This document shows, piece after piece, positions 46,459 to 54,910 of a stretch of DNA of 64,000 bases. The position numbers and the translations under genes are program-made. Below the pieces are notes generated by a model. The model was given only the letters and a program-made list of their open reading frames with translations. It made no database searches and had not been told where the DNA came from. Each line of letters begins with the position of its first letter. Within the stretch, counting starts at the first letter, position 1. Source of the stretch: Rubricella aquisinus (GTDB taxonomy: Bacteria; Pseudomonadota; Alphaproteobacteria; Rhodobacterales; Rhodobacteraceae). The stretch spans positions 62,001 through 126,000 of the forward strand of contig NZ_JACIJS010000008.1 in NCBI RefSeq assembly GCF_014199445.1, in the 5' to 3' direction.

Positions 46459-46491
46459 TGAGCGTGCGCGCCGATATCCCCGGCACGCTCA
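46459..46491 (-). promoter_or_regulatory. Leader hairpin between leader peptide and leuA
   Basis: A perfect 9-bp stem, TGAGCGTGC with GCACGCTCA (46459-46467 with 46483-46491), begins at the stop codon of the leader peptide. A ribosome paused at the leucine codons or at the stop would affect whether it forms. It is not followed by a T run, so Rho-dependent or translational control is more likely than a classical intrinsic attenuator. Confidence 0.55.
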
Positions 46492-46530
46492 GAGGCTGCT
46501 AAGGAGGAGAAGCGCATCGCGACCAATCAT
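46489..46530 (-). CDS. Leucine-rich leader peptide of leuA
   Basis: This is a 13-codon frame reading M-I-G-R-D-A-L-L-L-L-S-S-L and a TGA stop. Five of 13 codons are leucine, four of them consecutive (CTT CTC CTC CTT). This is the pattern of ribosome-mediated attenuation leaders before leucine genes. It lies in the leuA 5' region on the same strand, and its stop forms the foot of the hairpin at 46459-46491. Its own ribosome-binding site is weak, which lowers confidence. Confidence 0.65.
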   Translation of the reverse strand: MIGRDALLLLSSL

Positions 46531-46648
46531 GGTCTGGGCAGGGATATGTGCGGTTCTGATCATGGGCGGCACTATTGCGCGGCTGCGCGCGGGATGGAAC
46601 CCCGAAAATGCACTGGACGCGCGGGCATGATGCGCCATGTAGGGGGCC

Positions 46649-47341
46649 ATGAGTATTCAAGGTGACTTTGATGCCCGCTTTCGAGGTGGGCGCGCGTTGG
46701 TGATCGGCTCGACCGGGGCGATCGGATCGGCGCTGATTGATCGGTTCAAGCGGGTGATGGCGGTGGATGCCCTGTCACGCCGGGAGAACGGGTTTGACGT
46801 AACCGAGGAATCGAGTGTGGAGGCTTGGGCCAAGCGCCTGCCGGAGCAATACCAGATCATCTTCAACGCCACCGGCGCGCTGGAGATTGACAACCATGGC
46901 CCCGAAAAGACGATCCGCGCGATTGATCCGGAGGCGATGGCCGCGCAATTTGCGCTCAATGCAATCGGGCCTGCGCTGATCCTGAAACACCTTTCGCCCC
47001 TGTTGGCGGATGGGGGCGTGTTTGCGTCGATGTCAGCACGGGTCGGCTCCATCGGGGATAATGGCTTGGGCGGGTGGATCAGCTATCGCGCGGCTAAGGC
47101 GGCGCAAAACCAGATCGTGCATACAGCCGCCATTGAGATTGCCCGCAAAAAACCCAAAGCGGCGGTCGTGGCGCTGCATCCCGGTACGGTCGAATCGGAA
47201 TTGACCCGCAAATACCTCGGGCGGCACGGATCGGTGACGCCGGATGAGGCCGCTGACAACCTTGCCCGCGTGATTGCGGGGCTGGGACCGGAGCAAAATG
47301 GCGGATTCTTCGACTGGAAAGGGGAGGTCATCGCGTGGTGA
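46649..47341 (+). CDS. Short-chain dehydrogenase/reductase family protein
   Basis: This 230-residue Rossmann protein has the nucleotide motif ALVIGSTGAIGSALIDRF (a G-x-x-G-x-x-G variant), an NATGALE segment in place of NNAG, a catalytic YxxxK in ISYRAAKAAQNQIVHT, and VALHPGTVESELTRKYLG. It is closest in style to the CsgA/C-factor-like SDRs. The substrate is unknown. It precedes the photolyase on the same strand; a hairpin with four T residues lies between them. Confidence 0.85.
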   Translation: MSIQGDFDARFRGGRALVIGSTGAIGSALIDRFKRVMAVDALSRRENGFDVTEESSVEAWAKRLPEQYQIIFNATGALEIDNHGPEKTIRAIDPEAMAAQFALNAIGPALILKHLSPLLADGGVFASMSARVGSIGDNGLGGWISYRAAKAAQNQIVHTAAIEIARKKPKAAVVALHPGTVESELTRKYLGRHGSVTPDEAADNLARVIAGLGPEQNGGFFDWKGEVIAW

Positions 47342-47343
47342 GG

Positions 47344-47410
47344 CGCTCCCGCACGTCATGCGCGGTGCAAGCACCGCTTTTCCCTTTGGGCCGGGCGGCG
47401 CTGCGCGCCG
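47344..47410 (+). repeat. Repeat remnant with terminator-like hairpin
   Basis: CGCTCCCGCACGTC at 47344-47357 repeats the head of copies 1 and 5. It is followed by GCGGTGC/GCACCGC (47362-47377) plus TTTT, which looks like an intrinsic terminator for the SDR gene. CCCTTTGGG and another hairpin, CGGCGC/GCGCCG (47396-47410), follow. The TGCCTCCGG tail is missing; the photolyase start lies nine bases on. Confidence 0.6.
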
Positions 47411-47419
47411 GAGCCGCGC

Positions 47420-48952
47420 ATGGCTGATCCACGCTTGATCCTTGTTCTGGGGGATCAACTGTCCCTTGGTCTGTCCGCGCTGCGCGAGGGGGTGAAAAGC
47501 CGCGATATCGTGGTGATGGCGGAGGTGCGGGAGGAAGGCACCTATGTCGCCCATCACGCAAAGAAAATCGCGCTGATCCTGTCGGCCATGCGCCATTTCG
47601 CGAAGGAATTGCGCGCGGATGGCTGGACGGTCGCCTACACGGCCCTTGATGACGCGGAGAACACCCACTCGATCGGCGGGGAGGTGTTGCGGCGGGCGGA
47701 GGAGCATGGCGCGGATGAGGTGATCGCCACCGTCCCAGGCGAATGGCGCCTGCGCCAAAAGCTCGACCATCTGCCGATCAAGACGACGCAGCTCCCCGAT
47801 GACCGTTTCATCGCCAGCGAGGGGGAGTTCGCAAACTGGGCTGAGGGGCGCAAATCCCTGCGGATGGAGTATTTCTATCGCGAAATGCGGCGCATGACGG
47901 GCATCCTGATGGACGGGAAAGACCCTGAAGGCGGCAAGTGGAACTACGATTCGGAGAACCGCAAACCGGCCTCTGGTGATCTGTTCATGCCTGAGCCATT
48001 GCGCGTCACGCCCGATGGAGTAACGGAGGATGTACTGGCCCTCGTCGCGGCGGAATACCCCGATACGTTTGGGCAGCTAGAACCGTTTTGGTTCGGCACG
48101 CGCCGGGCGGATGCGGAAAAGGCCGCCGATCACTTCTTCAAGGAGGCGCTGCCGGGGTTTGGCGATTATCAGGACGCGATGCTGGAGGGGGAGCGGTTCC
48201 TCTATCATTCGGTGCTGTCGATCTACCTCAATATCGGGCTGCTCGACCCACTTGATCTGTGCCAGCGGGCGGAGGCGGAGTATCGCGCGGGGCGCGCGCC
48301 GCTCAATGCAGTGGAAGGCTATATCCGCCAAATCCTTGGCTGGCGGGAGTTTATCCGGGGGATCTATTTCCTTGATGGGCCGGATTACACGAAACACAAC
48401 AAACTGCGCGCCCAGCGCAAATTGCCCGATTTCTATTGGACGGGGGAGACGGATATGGCCTGCATCCGCGCCGCCGTCACCCAAACGATTGAGGAAGCCT
48501 ATGCCCACCATATCCAGCGGCTGATGGTGACCGGCAATTTCGCGCTGATCGCGGGGATCAATCCGGCGGAGGTGCATGAATGGTATCTTGCCGTTTATGC
48601 CGATGCGTTTGAATGGGTGGAGGCACCCAACACTATCGGCATGGTGCTGCACGCCGATGGCGGTATGGTTGGCTCAAAACCCTATGCGGCGTCGGGCGCC
48701 TATATCGACCGGATGTCGGATCATTGCGCCGCCTGCCACTACAACGTGAAGGTCAAGCATGGGGAGGGCGCGTGCCCGTTCAACCCGCTTTACTGGGATT
48801 TCCTGCTGCGCAATCGCGAGCGTTTTGAGGGCAATCCGCGCATGGCGCAGATGTACCGCACATGGGACCGGATGAAGCCCGAAAACCAGCGCGCCAGTCA
48901 GGACAGCGCCGCCGCGATCCTCAAAGATCTATCGAATGGAAAGCGGATTTAG
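47420..48952 (+). CDS. Cryptochrome/photolyase of the iron-sulfur (FeS-BCP) family
   Basis: This 510-residue protein matches the photolyase-related group that includes the (6-4) photolyase PhrB of Agrobacterium and CryB of Rhodobacter. The N-terminal domain starts LILVLGDQLSLGLSALR. The C-terminal FAD domain includes GYIRQILGWREFIRGIYF and NKLRAQRKLPDFYW. Four cysteines for a [4Fe-4S] cluster are visible: one in DMACIRAAV and three in DHCAACHYNVKVKHGEGACPFN. It should repair UV photoproducts using blue light. An SDR gene precedes it. Confidence 0.93.
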   Translation: MADPRLILVLGDQLSLGLSALREGVKSRDIVVMAEVREEGTYVAHHAKKIALILSAMRHFAKELRADGWTVAYTALDDAENTHSIGGEVLRRAEEHGADEVIATVPGEWRLRQKLDHLPIKTTQLPDDRFIASEGEFANWAEGRKSLRMEYFYREMRRMTGILMDGKDPEGGKWNYDSENRKPASGDLFMPEPLRVTPDGVTEDVLALVAAEYPDTFGQLEPFWFGTRRADAEKAADHFFKEALPGFGDYQDAMLEGERFLYHSVLSIYLNIGLLDPLDLCQRAEAEYRAGRAPLNAVEGYIRQILGWREFIRGIYFLDGPDYTKHNKLRAQRKLPDFYWTGETDMACIRAAVTQTIEEAYAHHIQRLMVTGNFALIAGINPAEVHEWYLAVYADAFEWVEAPNTIGMVLHADGGMVGSKPYAASGAYIDRMSDHCAACHYNVKVKHGEGACPFNPLYWDFLLRNRERFEGNPRMAQMYRTWDRMKPENQRASQDSAAAILKDLSNGKRI

Positions 48953-48955
48953 CGC

Positions 48956-49201
48956 TCACCGCACATGCGCTGACATCATAAAGGCCTCTTGCGCTGCCGC
49001 AATCACGCGCTGCTGCATCGCGATTTCGGATGCGGAGGCCGCATCGGGGCGGGCATGGGTCACCGGCCAACTGGCGTAAAGGGAGGCCTGCCCGCTATGG
49101 GTGGCGACACCGCTGCCTTGTGGGATCGCGGCAAAAACGGATGTGCCAATCAGCAGCCCGAGCAGCCCCGAAAGCCAAGCATGATTGCGCTGTTTTTGCA
49201 T
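48956..49201 (-). CDS. Small secreted or membrane-anchored protein
   Basis: The protein has about 81 residues with an N-terminal hydrophobic segment (WLSGLLGLLIGTSVFAA) that could be a signal peptide or anchor. The mature part has SWPVTHARPD and then SEIAMQQRVIAAAQEAF. I do not know a family for it, but the C-terminal half resembles the neighbouring gene at 49280-49534. The start is uncertain: ATG 49201 fits a signal peptide, and an in-frame ATG at 49213 is also possible. It is convergent with the photolyase gene. Confidence 0.55.
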   Translation of the reverse strand: MQKQRNHAWLSGLLGLLIGTSVFAAIPQGSGVATHSGQASLYASWPVTHARPDAASASEIAMQQRVIAAAQEAFMMSAHVR

Positions 49202-49279
49202 TTTGACACCCATCGGACACTTACAACGGAACATGCCCAATATGTCATATGTTGCCCGATGGCTGGCGTGAAACCTCCG

Positions 49280-49534
49280 TCAATTTGTGGGCAGGCCGCG
49301 TGAATTCTGGGCCATGAGCCGGTCCGCGCCAGCAATCTCCGCCGCGAGGATCACGAGAAGCCGCATCCTTGCCTCCGTCGGGGAGAGCTGCCGGTTTGGC
49401 AGGCTGTCCGGGTTCGGCCATGTCTGAACCGTGGTGATGGCTGGTGTCGTGCCTCTCATGTCGGGCTGTGTCACATCCGCCTGCGCGGCACCTGCCGCGC
49501 CGATCACAATGGCGCAAAGAAAATATCTGATCAT
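49280..49534 (-). CDS. Small secreted protein, related to its downstream neighbour
   Basis: The protein has 84 residues with a clear signal peptide (MIRYFLCAIVIGAAGAAQA, cleavage after AQA). The mature part has TWPNPDSLPNRQLSPTEARM and then LLVILAAEIAG. It aligns with the neighbour as (S/T)WP, then S-x-(S/T)-E-x-x-M, then V-I-x-A-A. The ATG at 49534 has GAGGGGGGAACTCAG upstream. Function is unknown; it is probably periplasmic. Confidence 0.65.
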   Translation of the reverse strand: MIRYFLCAIVIGAAGAAQADVTQPDMRGTTPAITTVQTWPNPDSLPNRQLSPTEARMRLLVILAAEIAGADRLMAQNSRGLPTN

Positions 49535-49697
49535 CCTGAGTTCCCCCCTCAATTGGAAGCGCCCCCCGGCGCATGGCTCTTTTTTGCCGCGGTGGGGTTA
49601 ACGGATGGTTAGGGCGAAGGGGCTGTTTACGGTGGATTTGACGCAAATCCGCGCGGGGTCTCGTCAGAGGATGAAAGCCGATGGTAGGCTGCCCCAG

Positions 49698-50198
49698 ATG
49701 ACAGACCCGTCCGAATACACCTTCCGCAAGGTCACTTTGGCCGATGCCGATCTGTTGCAGCGATGGCGCGCAGCGCCCCATGTGCGCGCGTGGTGGGCAC
49801 CCTCCCCGCCCTACAGCGCGGCGCAATTGGACGATCCGGATGTTGATCGCTGGATCGTCTCGATGGGGGACCGGCCCTTTGGCTTCATGCAGGATTATAC
49901 CGTTCATGGCGCGGCGGAGCATCATTTCGCGCATCTGCCCGCCGGGGCGCGGGGCATTGATCAGTTTATCGGAGAGGCCGAGTTATTGGGTCAGGGACAC
50001 GGTCCCGGTTTCATCCGCGCGCGGATGATGGCGCTCTTTGACGCGGGCACCCCCGTCATCGCCACGGACCCGCACCCGGACAATCACCGGGCGATCGCGG
50101 CCTATCGGAAACTGGGGTTCCGGGTCACCGGGCCTGCACAGGAAACCCAATGGGGGCTGATCCTGCCCATGATGGCCACAGCGGGAGAGGTGCGATGA
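49698..50198 (+). CDS. GNAT acetyltransferase (aminoglycoside 6'-type fold)
   Basis: This 166-residue protein resembles the AAC(6')/IucB-type GNAT group: YTFRKVTLADADLLQRWRAAPHVRAWW at the N-terminus, then IDQFIGEAELLGQGHGPGFIRARMMALF (acetyl-CoA loop) and DPHPDNHRAIAAYRKLGFR. True antibiotic acetylation cannot be claimed; many members modify other amines. I chose the ATG at 49698 (MTDPSEYTF), but in-frame starts at 49671 and 49605 exist. It overlaps dinB-like by four bases. Confidence 0.8.
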   Translation: MTDPSEYTFRKVTLADADLLQRWRAAPHVRAWWAPSPPYSAAQLDDPDVDRWIVSMGDRPFGFMQDYTVHGAAEHHFAHLPAGARGIDQFIGEAELLGQGHGPGFIRARMMALFDAGTPVIATDPHPDNHRAIAAYRKLGFRVTGPAQETQWGLILPMMATAGEVR

Positions 50199-50713
50199 TC
50201 ACGACCGAATTCGTCCAGACCATGGCGCGGTATAACCGCTGGCAAAACCGCTCCCTGATTGAGGCGGCAAGCACGCTGTCCGATCAGGATCGATGGCGCG
50301 ATTGCGGGGCCGTCTTTCGCTCCATTGCCGAAACGCTGAACCACATTCTGTGGGATGATCGTGTCTGGTTGGCCCGTCTTAGAGGCGATGCGGCCCGTGC
50401 CGCTGAGATCGGAGCGCGGCACCCCTATACGGACACGCCGCGAGATTGGCTGGACTTCATGCGGCAAAGGGCGGCGCTGGATGACGAGATCATGGTTTTC
50501 GCGGATGGCCTGACCGCGGATGATCTGTCGCGAACGGTCCAATGGACCCGTGGCGATGAGGAGGTAGAGACCACCGTCGCCTTTAACCTTGTGCATATGG
50601 TGAACCATCAGACCCATCATCGCGGTCAGGTTCATGCGCTGTTGACCCGGTTCGGCGCGGCGCCACAGCCCACCGATGTGCAGATGCTTGATCTGCTCGG
50701 CGGTAAGGGTTAG
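50195..50713 (+). CDS. DinB family protein
   Basis: This 172-residue four-helix-bundle protein has the DinB/DUF664 layout with metal-binding histidines: SIAETLNHILWDDRVWLARL (first His) and FNLVHMVNHQTHHRGQVHALL (second and third). The family includes thiol transferases and stress proteins without proven roles here. The ATG at 50195 follows GGGAGAGGTGCG and overlaps the GNAT stop, so the pair is coupled. A bidirectional terminator follows. Confidence 0.88.
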   Translation: MITTEFVQTMARYNRWQNRSLIEAASTLSDQDRWRDCGAVFRSIAETLNHILWDDRVWLARLRGDAARAAEIGARHPYTDTPRDWLDFMRQRAALDDEIMVFADGLTADDLSRTVQWTRGDEEVETTVAFNLVHMVNHQTHHRGQVHALLTRFGAAPQPTDVQMLDLLGGKG

Positions 50714-50738
50714 GCGGCGATCCCCCCAGCGCCAAAGC

Positions 50739-50768
50739 AAAAAGGCCGCTCCCGGGGAACGGCCTTTT
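50739..50768. terminator. Bidirectional intrinsic terminator
   Basis: AAAAGGCCG (50740-50748) pairs with CGGCCTTTT (50760-50768). A residues on one side and T residues on the other allow termination of both the DinB gene (plus) and the MORN gene (minus). Confidence 0.9.
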
Positions 50769-50787
50769 CGAAATGATTTGCTTAGCG

Positions 50788-52239
50788 TCAGTCGGTGACG
50801 GTGATCCCGGCGGCTTCTGCCTCCTCGCGGGTCGCCTCTTCATCGTTGACCCAGTAGCCGTCATATTCTTCGCCGGTGGAATAGATCATAAGGCCACGCC
50901 CCTGCCGCTGACCGCTGACAAAGAAGCCCTCATAGCGGTCGCCATTGGGATAGATCGCGGTGCCCTGACCGTGAATCTCACCTGCGAGCCAGCCACCGAC
51001 ATATTCAAACCCATCGGACATGGTGATCGTACCGGTGCCTTCGCGCTGCCCATCGGCAAAGCTGCCCTTATAGACGGTGCCATCGGCATAGGTCGCGACA
51101 CCCTCACCATGGCGCAGGCCATCGCGCCAATCGCCCGCATACTGATAACCATCATCATAGGTCATCACGCCATAGCCGTGATTGCGCGCGTTGAGGAAGC
51201 TGCCTTCATAGACCAGCCCGTTGTCATAGCGGGCGATGCCTTCGCCCTCGATCACGCCATTGACCCACTCACCGGAATAGGTGGAGCCATCGGGATAGGT
51301 GATCGTGCCGGTGCCGTGGCTGACGCCATCAAGGAACTCGCCCTCATAGACGGACCCATCGGGATAGCGCATGAAGCCGGTTCCTTCGATCCGGCCCTCG
51401 ACCCATTGTCCTTCATAGACATAGCCATCGGTGCCTTGGAACGTGCCCTGCCCATGGCGCAATCCGGCGAGGAACTCGCCCTCATAGATATCGCCATTGG
51501 CGAAGGTGGACAGGCCCGTGCCTTCCCGCTCTCCATTGACGAATTCGCCCTCATAGACGTCGCCATTGGGCTGGGTCAGCACACCGATGCCGTTGATCTG
51601 GTTATCGACCCATTGGCCAACATAGGTCAGCCCGTCGGGCAGCGTGAGCGATCCTTCGCCAACGCGGTTGCCCTGCACGATGTCACCGACATAGATCGCA
51701 CCATCGGGATAGGTGATCTCACCCGACCCATGTTTGGTGCCGTTCTCCCATGTGCCGGAATAGCGGTAGCCATTGGGTGATTCCATCGTGCCGGTGCCGT
51801 GGTGGACGGAATTCTGGAACTCGCCCTCATAGCGCACGCCATTGGCATAGATCGCAACGCCGGTGCCCTGAATCACGCTATCGACCCACTCGCCCTCATA
51901 GGTGCCGCCATCGGAAAAGACGATGCTGCCCTGTCCTTCGGGCTTACCGTTCACGAACTGCCCGGTATAGACGGAGCCGTTCGGGAATTTGGCCACGCCT
52001 TGGCCTTCGATCCGGCCATCAACCCATGTGCCAGTGTATTCATACCCATTGGGGAGCCTGTAGGTGCCCTGCCCGTGTTGCAGGCCGTCCTTGAACTCGC
52101 CCTCATACACGCCGCCTGTGTCGTACTGTTTGATCTGCACGTCACCGGATTGATCCTGCGCAACCGCGACAGAGCCAAAGGCCAGCAAGGTTGTCAGGCC
52201 CAGCGTTGAGATCGTCTGCCGTGAAAAGGCTGTGTTCAT
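50788..52239 (-). CDS. Secreted MORN-repeat protein
   Basis: The protein has 483 residues. A signal peptide (MNTAFSRQTISTLGLTTLLA and on, cleavage near AVA-QDQ) is followed by 18 back-to-back MORN repeats of exactly 23 residues plus a partial nineteenth. Each has the pattern Y-x-G-x-(F/W)-x-x-G-x-x-x-G-x-G. No other domain is seen. MORN repeats form elongated beta sheets that bind partners or lipids; the role of secreted bacterial ones is not known. I chose the ATG at 52239, which follows TGAGGACGAA; the longer frame to 52332 lacks a signal peptide at its start. Confidence 0.88.
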   Translation of the reverse strand: MNTAFSRQTISTLGLTTLLAFGSVAVAQDQSGDVQIKQYDTGGVYEGEFKDGLQHGQGTYRLPNGYEYTGTWVDGRIEGQGVAKFPNGSVYTGQFVNGKPEGQGSIVFSDGGTYEGEWVDSVIQGTGVAIYANGVRYEGEFQNSVHHGTGTMESPNGYRYSGTWENGTKHGSGEITYPDGAIYVGDIVQGNRVGEGSLTLPDGLTYVGQWVDNQINGIGVLTQPNGDVYEGEFVNGEREGTGLSTFANGDIYEGEFLAGLRHGQGTFQGTDGYVYEGQWVEGRIEGTGFMRYPDGSVYEGEFLDGVSHGTGTITYPDGSTYSGEWVNGVIEGEGIARYDNGLVYEGSFLNARNHGYGVMTYDDGYQYAGDWRDGLRHGEGVATYADGTVYKGSFADGQREGTGTITMSDGFEYVGGWLAGEIHGQGTAIYPNGDRYEGFFVSGQRQGRGLMIYSTGEEYDGYWVNDEEATREEAEAAGITVTD

Positions 52240-52451
52240 TTCGTCCTCAGTCATCCGCGCCCGGCGGATCGACCTCCCTCTGAAAACCAAAAATTCCCCA
52301 AATGTCCCGATGGATACTAGAAGCGAAACCAACGGGGGGCAACACGCTTGTGCGCAATCATTGCCTTGTCCGATCAGGACGCCTCACTTGTAATCCGGCC
52401 CGGTGAAATGTATCGCCATTTCAGCGCTCTTCCAGTCCGAAAGGTCGGCAC

Positions 52452-54122
52452 ATGACAGCGACATTCCGCCTGACACTGGCGCAGTTGAACGCAACGGTCG
52501 GGGATTTTGCGGGCAACGCGGCGCTCGCCAAACAGGCCCATGCCGCGGGGGCCGCGGCGGGCACCGATCTTGTGATGCTGCCAGAGATGTTTTTGACCGG
52601 CTACCAGACGCAGGATCTGGGCCGTCGCCGTGCCTTTGTCGCGGAGGCGCAGCGCTGGGTGGAGCGGCTCGCGCAGGAGTGCGCGGATGGCCCCGCGCTC
52701 GGCATCGGAGCGCCCGCCCTGCATGGGGCGGAGTTGTTCAACGCCTACTACATTCTGTCCGGTGGGCAAATAAGCAGCGTTATTCGCAAGCAAATCCTGC
52801 CCAACGACGATGTTTTCGACGAAAAACGCATCTATGCGGCGGCGGACCCGCAAGGCCCGGTGAGCATCGCCGGTGTGCGGCTCGGGCTCCAGATTTGTGA
52901 GGACGCGTGGCATGAGGGGCCGACCGAAACGCTAGAGGAAAGCGGGGCTGAGATTCTGCTCGTGCCCAACGGCTCCCCCTATCACCGGGACAAACGCGAT
53001 GTGCGGATGAACCACATGATCGCACGGTCGGTCGAATCTGGCTTGCCCGTCGTCTATCTCAACATGGTGGGCGGGCAGGACGATCAAATCTTTGACGGTG
53101 GCTCTTTCGTGTTGAACCTGCACGGCGAGGTGGCCGCTGAATTGCCCGTGTTTGAAGAGGCCATCCGCCATGTCACGTTCGAGCAGGGCGCGGATGGCTG
53201 GCGCTGCCTTCCCACAGAGCGGGAAAGCATTCCTGACGCGTGGGAGCAGGACTATCACGCAATGGTTGTGGGGCTGCGGGATTACCTCGCCAAATCCGGG
53301 TTTGGACAGGTCGTGCTCGGCCTGTCGGGCGGGATTGATTCGGCGCTCGTGGCAACCATCGCGGCGGATGCGTTCGGGCCGGAGAATGTGCATTGCGTGA
53401 TGCTGCCCTCGGAATACACCTCCGCCCATTCGCTGGAGGACGCAGCCGGGGTGGCAAAGGCGCTCGGCGCGCGGCTCGACACCATTCCGATCAGCGGCCC
53501 CCGCGCCGCCGTGACCGAGGCGCTCGCGCCGTTGATGGTCGGCACGACGCCCGATGTGACGGAGGAGAATATTCAAAGCCGCCTGCGCGGGTTGCTCTTG
53601 ATGGCCGTGTCCAACAAATTCGGCGCGATGCTGCTGACCACCGGCAATAAATCGGAGGTCGCGGTGGGGTATGCCACGATTTATGGCGATATGGCGGGTG
53701 GCTACAATCCGATCAAGGATCTCTACAAGACGCGGGTGTTTGAAACCTGCCGCTGGCGGAATGCCAATCACCGCCCGTGGATGAAAGCCCCAGCGGGGGA
53801 GGTCATCCCACCCCGCGTGATCGACAAACCGCCCAGCGCCGAGTTGCGCCCCGATCAAAAGGACGAAGACAGCCTGCCGCCCTACGACGTGCTCGACGAT
53901 ATTCTGGAGCGGTTGGTGGACCGGGCCGAATCCGTCGATGATGTGATCGCGGCGGGCCATGATGCCCAGACTGTCGAGCGCATACAGCACCTCGTGTTCA
54001 TCAATGAATGGAAACGGTATCAAAGCGCGCCGGGCGCACGGCTGACCCCGGGCGCGTTCTGGCTCGATCGCCGCTACCCGATGGTAAATCGCTGGCGGGA
54101 TCGCCCGGGCAGCGGCGCATGA
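52452..54122 (+). CDS. nadE: Glutamine-dependent NAD+ synthetase
   Basis: This 556-residue enzyme makes NAD from nicotinate adenine dinucleotide using glutamine. The N-terminal nitrilase-type glutaminase has the catalytic triad region: glutamate in VMLPEMFLTGY, lysine in RKQILPNDDVFDEKR and cysteine in LQICEDAW. The C-terminal synthetase has the ATP loop LGLSGGIDSALVATIAADA and TTGNKSEVAVGYATIYGDMAGGYNPIKDL. The length is that of the bacterial two-domain form. It overlaps the following GNAT gene (ATGA). Confidence 0.97.
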   Translation: MTATFRLTLAQLNATVGDFAGNAALAKQAHAAGAAAGTDLVMLPEMFLTGYQTQDLGRRRAFVAEAQRWVERLAQECADGPALGIGAPALHGAELFNAYYILSGGQISSVIRKQILPNDDVFDEKRIYAAADPQGPVSIAGVRLGLQICEDAWHEGPTETLEESGAEILLVPNGSPYHRDKRDVRMNHMIARSVESGLPVVYLNMVGGQDDQIFDGGSFVLNLHGEVAAELPVFEEAIRHVTFEQGADGWRCLPTERESIPDAWEQDYHAMVVGLRDYLAKSGFGQVVLGLSGGIDSALVATIAADAFGPENVHCVMLPSEYTSAHSLEDAAGVAKALGARLDTIPISGPRAAVTEALAPLMVGTTPDVTEENIQSRLRGLLLMAVSNKFGAMLLTTGNKSEVAVGYATIYGDMAGGYNPIKDLYKTRVFETCRWRNANHRPWMKAPAGEVIPPRVIDKPPSAELRPDQKDEDSLPPYDVLDDILERLVDRAESVDDVIAAGHDAQTVERIQHLVFINEWKRYQSAPGARLTPGAFWLDRRYPMVNRWRDRPGSGA

Positions 54123-54790
54123 CCGATCGCCCCATTGGCCCGATTGTCGAAGGGTGGTCACCGGCCTCAGCCGATATGGCCCTGACCGCAACGAGGCAGT
54201 ATTGCCGCATCGCGCCGCTGGAGATGGGGCATGTGCCCGCACTTTTCGCGGCATTCGATGCCGATGATGGCACGATGTGGGATTACATGCCGAACGGCCC
54301 ATTCGCGACCGAGGGCGATCTGGCCGCTTGGGCGGAAACCGCCGTGACAAGTACCGACCCGCTGTTTCATACGATCATGGGTGCGGGCGGCGTGCCACTT
54401 GGATTTGCCAGCTATCTGCGGATTTCCCCATCTGATGGCGTGATCGAGGTGGGCTTCATCGCGATGAGCCCCGCGTTGCAGCGGACCCGCGCTGCGACCG
54501 AGGCCATGTATCTGATGATGCGCCATGCATTCGAGCGCGGCTATCGACGTTATGAATGGAAATGCAACGCGTTGAACGCGCCGTCGATGCGCGCGGCGAA
54601 GCGGCTGGGATTCACGTTTGAGGGAATTTTCAGGCAGGCCACCATCGTGAAAGGGCGAAATCGGGACACTGCGTGGTACTCCATTCTCGATCACGAATGG
54701 CCTGGACAGAAGGCCCGGTTTGAAGCGTGGCTCAATCCTGAGAATTTTACGCCCGAAGGCCAGCAGATAAGGTCGCTTGCGGAGCTTTGA
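54119..54790 (+). CDS. GNAT family N-acetyltransferase (RimJ/RimL-like)
   Basis: This 223-residue protein has the RimJ/RimL-type GNAT fold: FHTIMGAGGVPLGFASYLRISPSDGVIEVGFIAMSP, then RTRAATEAMYLMMRHAF and KCNALNAPSMRAAKRLGFTFEGIFRQA. The target amine is unknown. Its ATG overlaps the nadE stop. A terminator hairpin lies at 54865-54891. Confidence 0.85.
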   Translation: MTDRPIGPIVEGWSPASADMALTATRQYCRIAPLEMGHVPALFAAFDADDGTMWDYMPNGPFATEGDLAAWAETAVTSTDPLFHTIMGAGGVPLGFASYLRISPSDGVIEVGFIAMSPALQRTRAATEAMYLMMRHAFERGYRRYEWKCNALNAPSMRAAKRLGFTFEGIFRQATIVKGRNRDTAWYSILDHEWPGQKARFEAWLNPENFTPEGQQIRSLAEL

Positions 54791-54864
54791 ATGTGCTCGA
54801 TGTGCGATCCGGGCGCGCTGAGCGTTGTCGAAGTCGTCACCTGCCCTGAAGCATCAAAGCGTGC

Positions 54865-54899
54865 GGCGGCACCCCTCCTTAGGATGCCGCCTCTTTTCT
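54865..54899 (+). terminator. Intrinsic terminator after nadE-GNAT
   Basis: GGCGGCA (54865-54871) pairs with TGCCGCC (54885-54891), followed by TCTTTTCT. It lies 74 bases after the GNAT stop and faces the 3' end of the chemoreceptor gene. Confidence 0.75.
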
Positions 54900-54910
54900 C
54901 GTCGTGGATG

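Noticed and set aside
49698-50198. Aminoglycoside resistance gene
   Set aside because: The fold is of the AAC(6') type, but the genome context is housekeeping and many relatives act on other amines, so no resistance claim is made.
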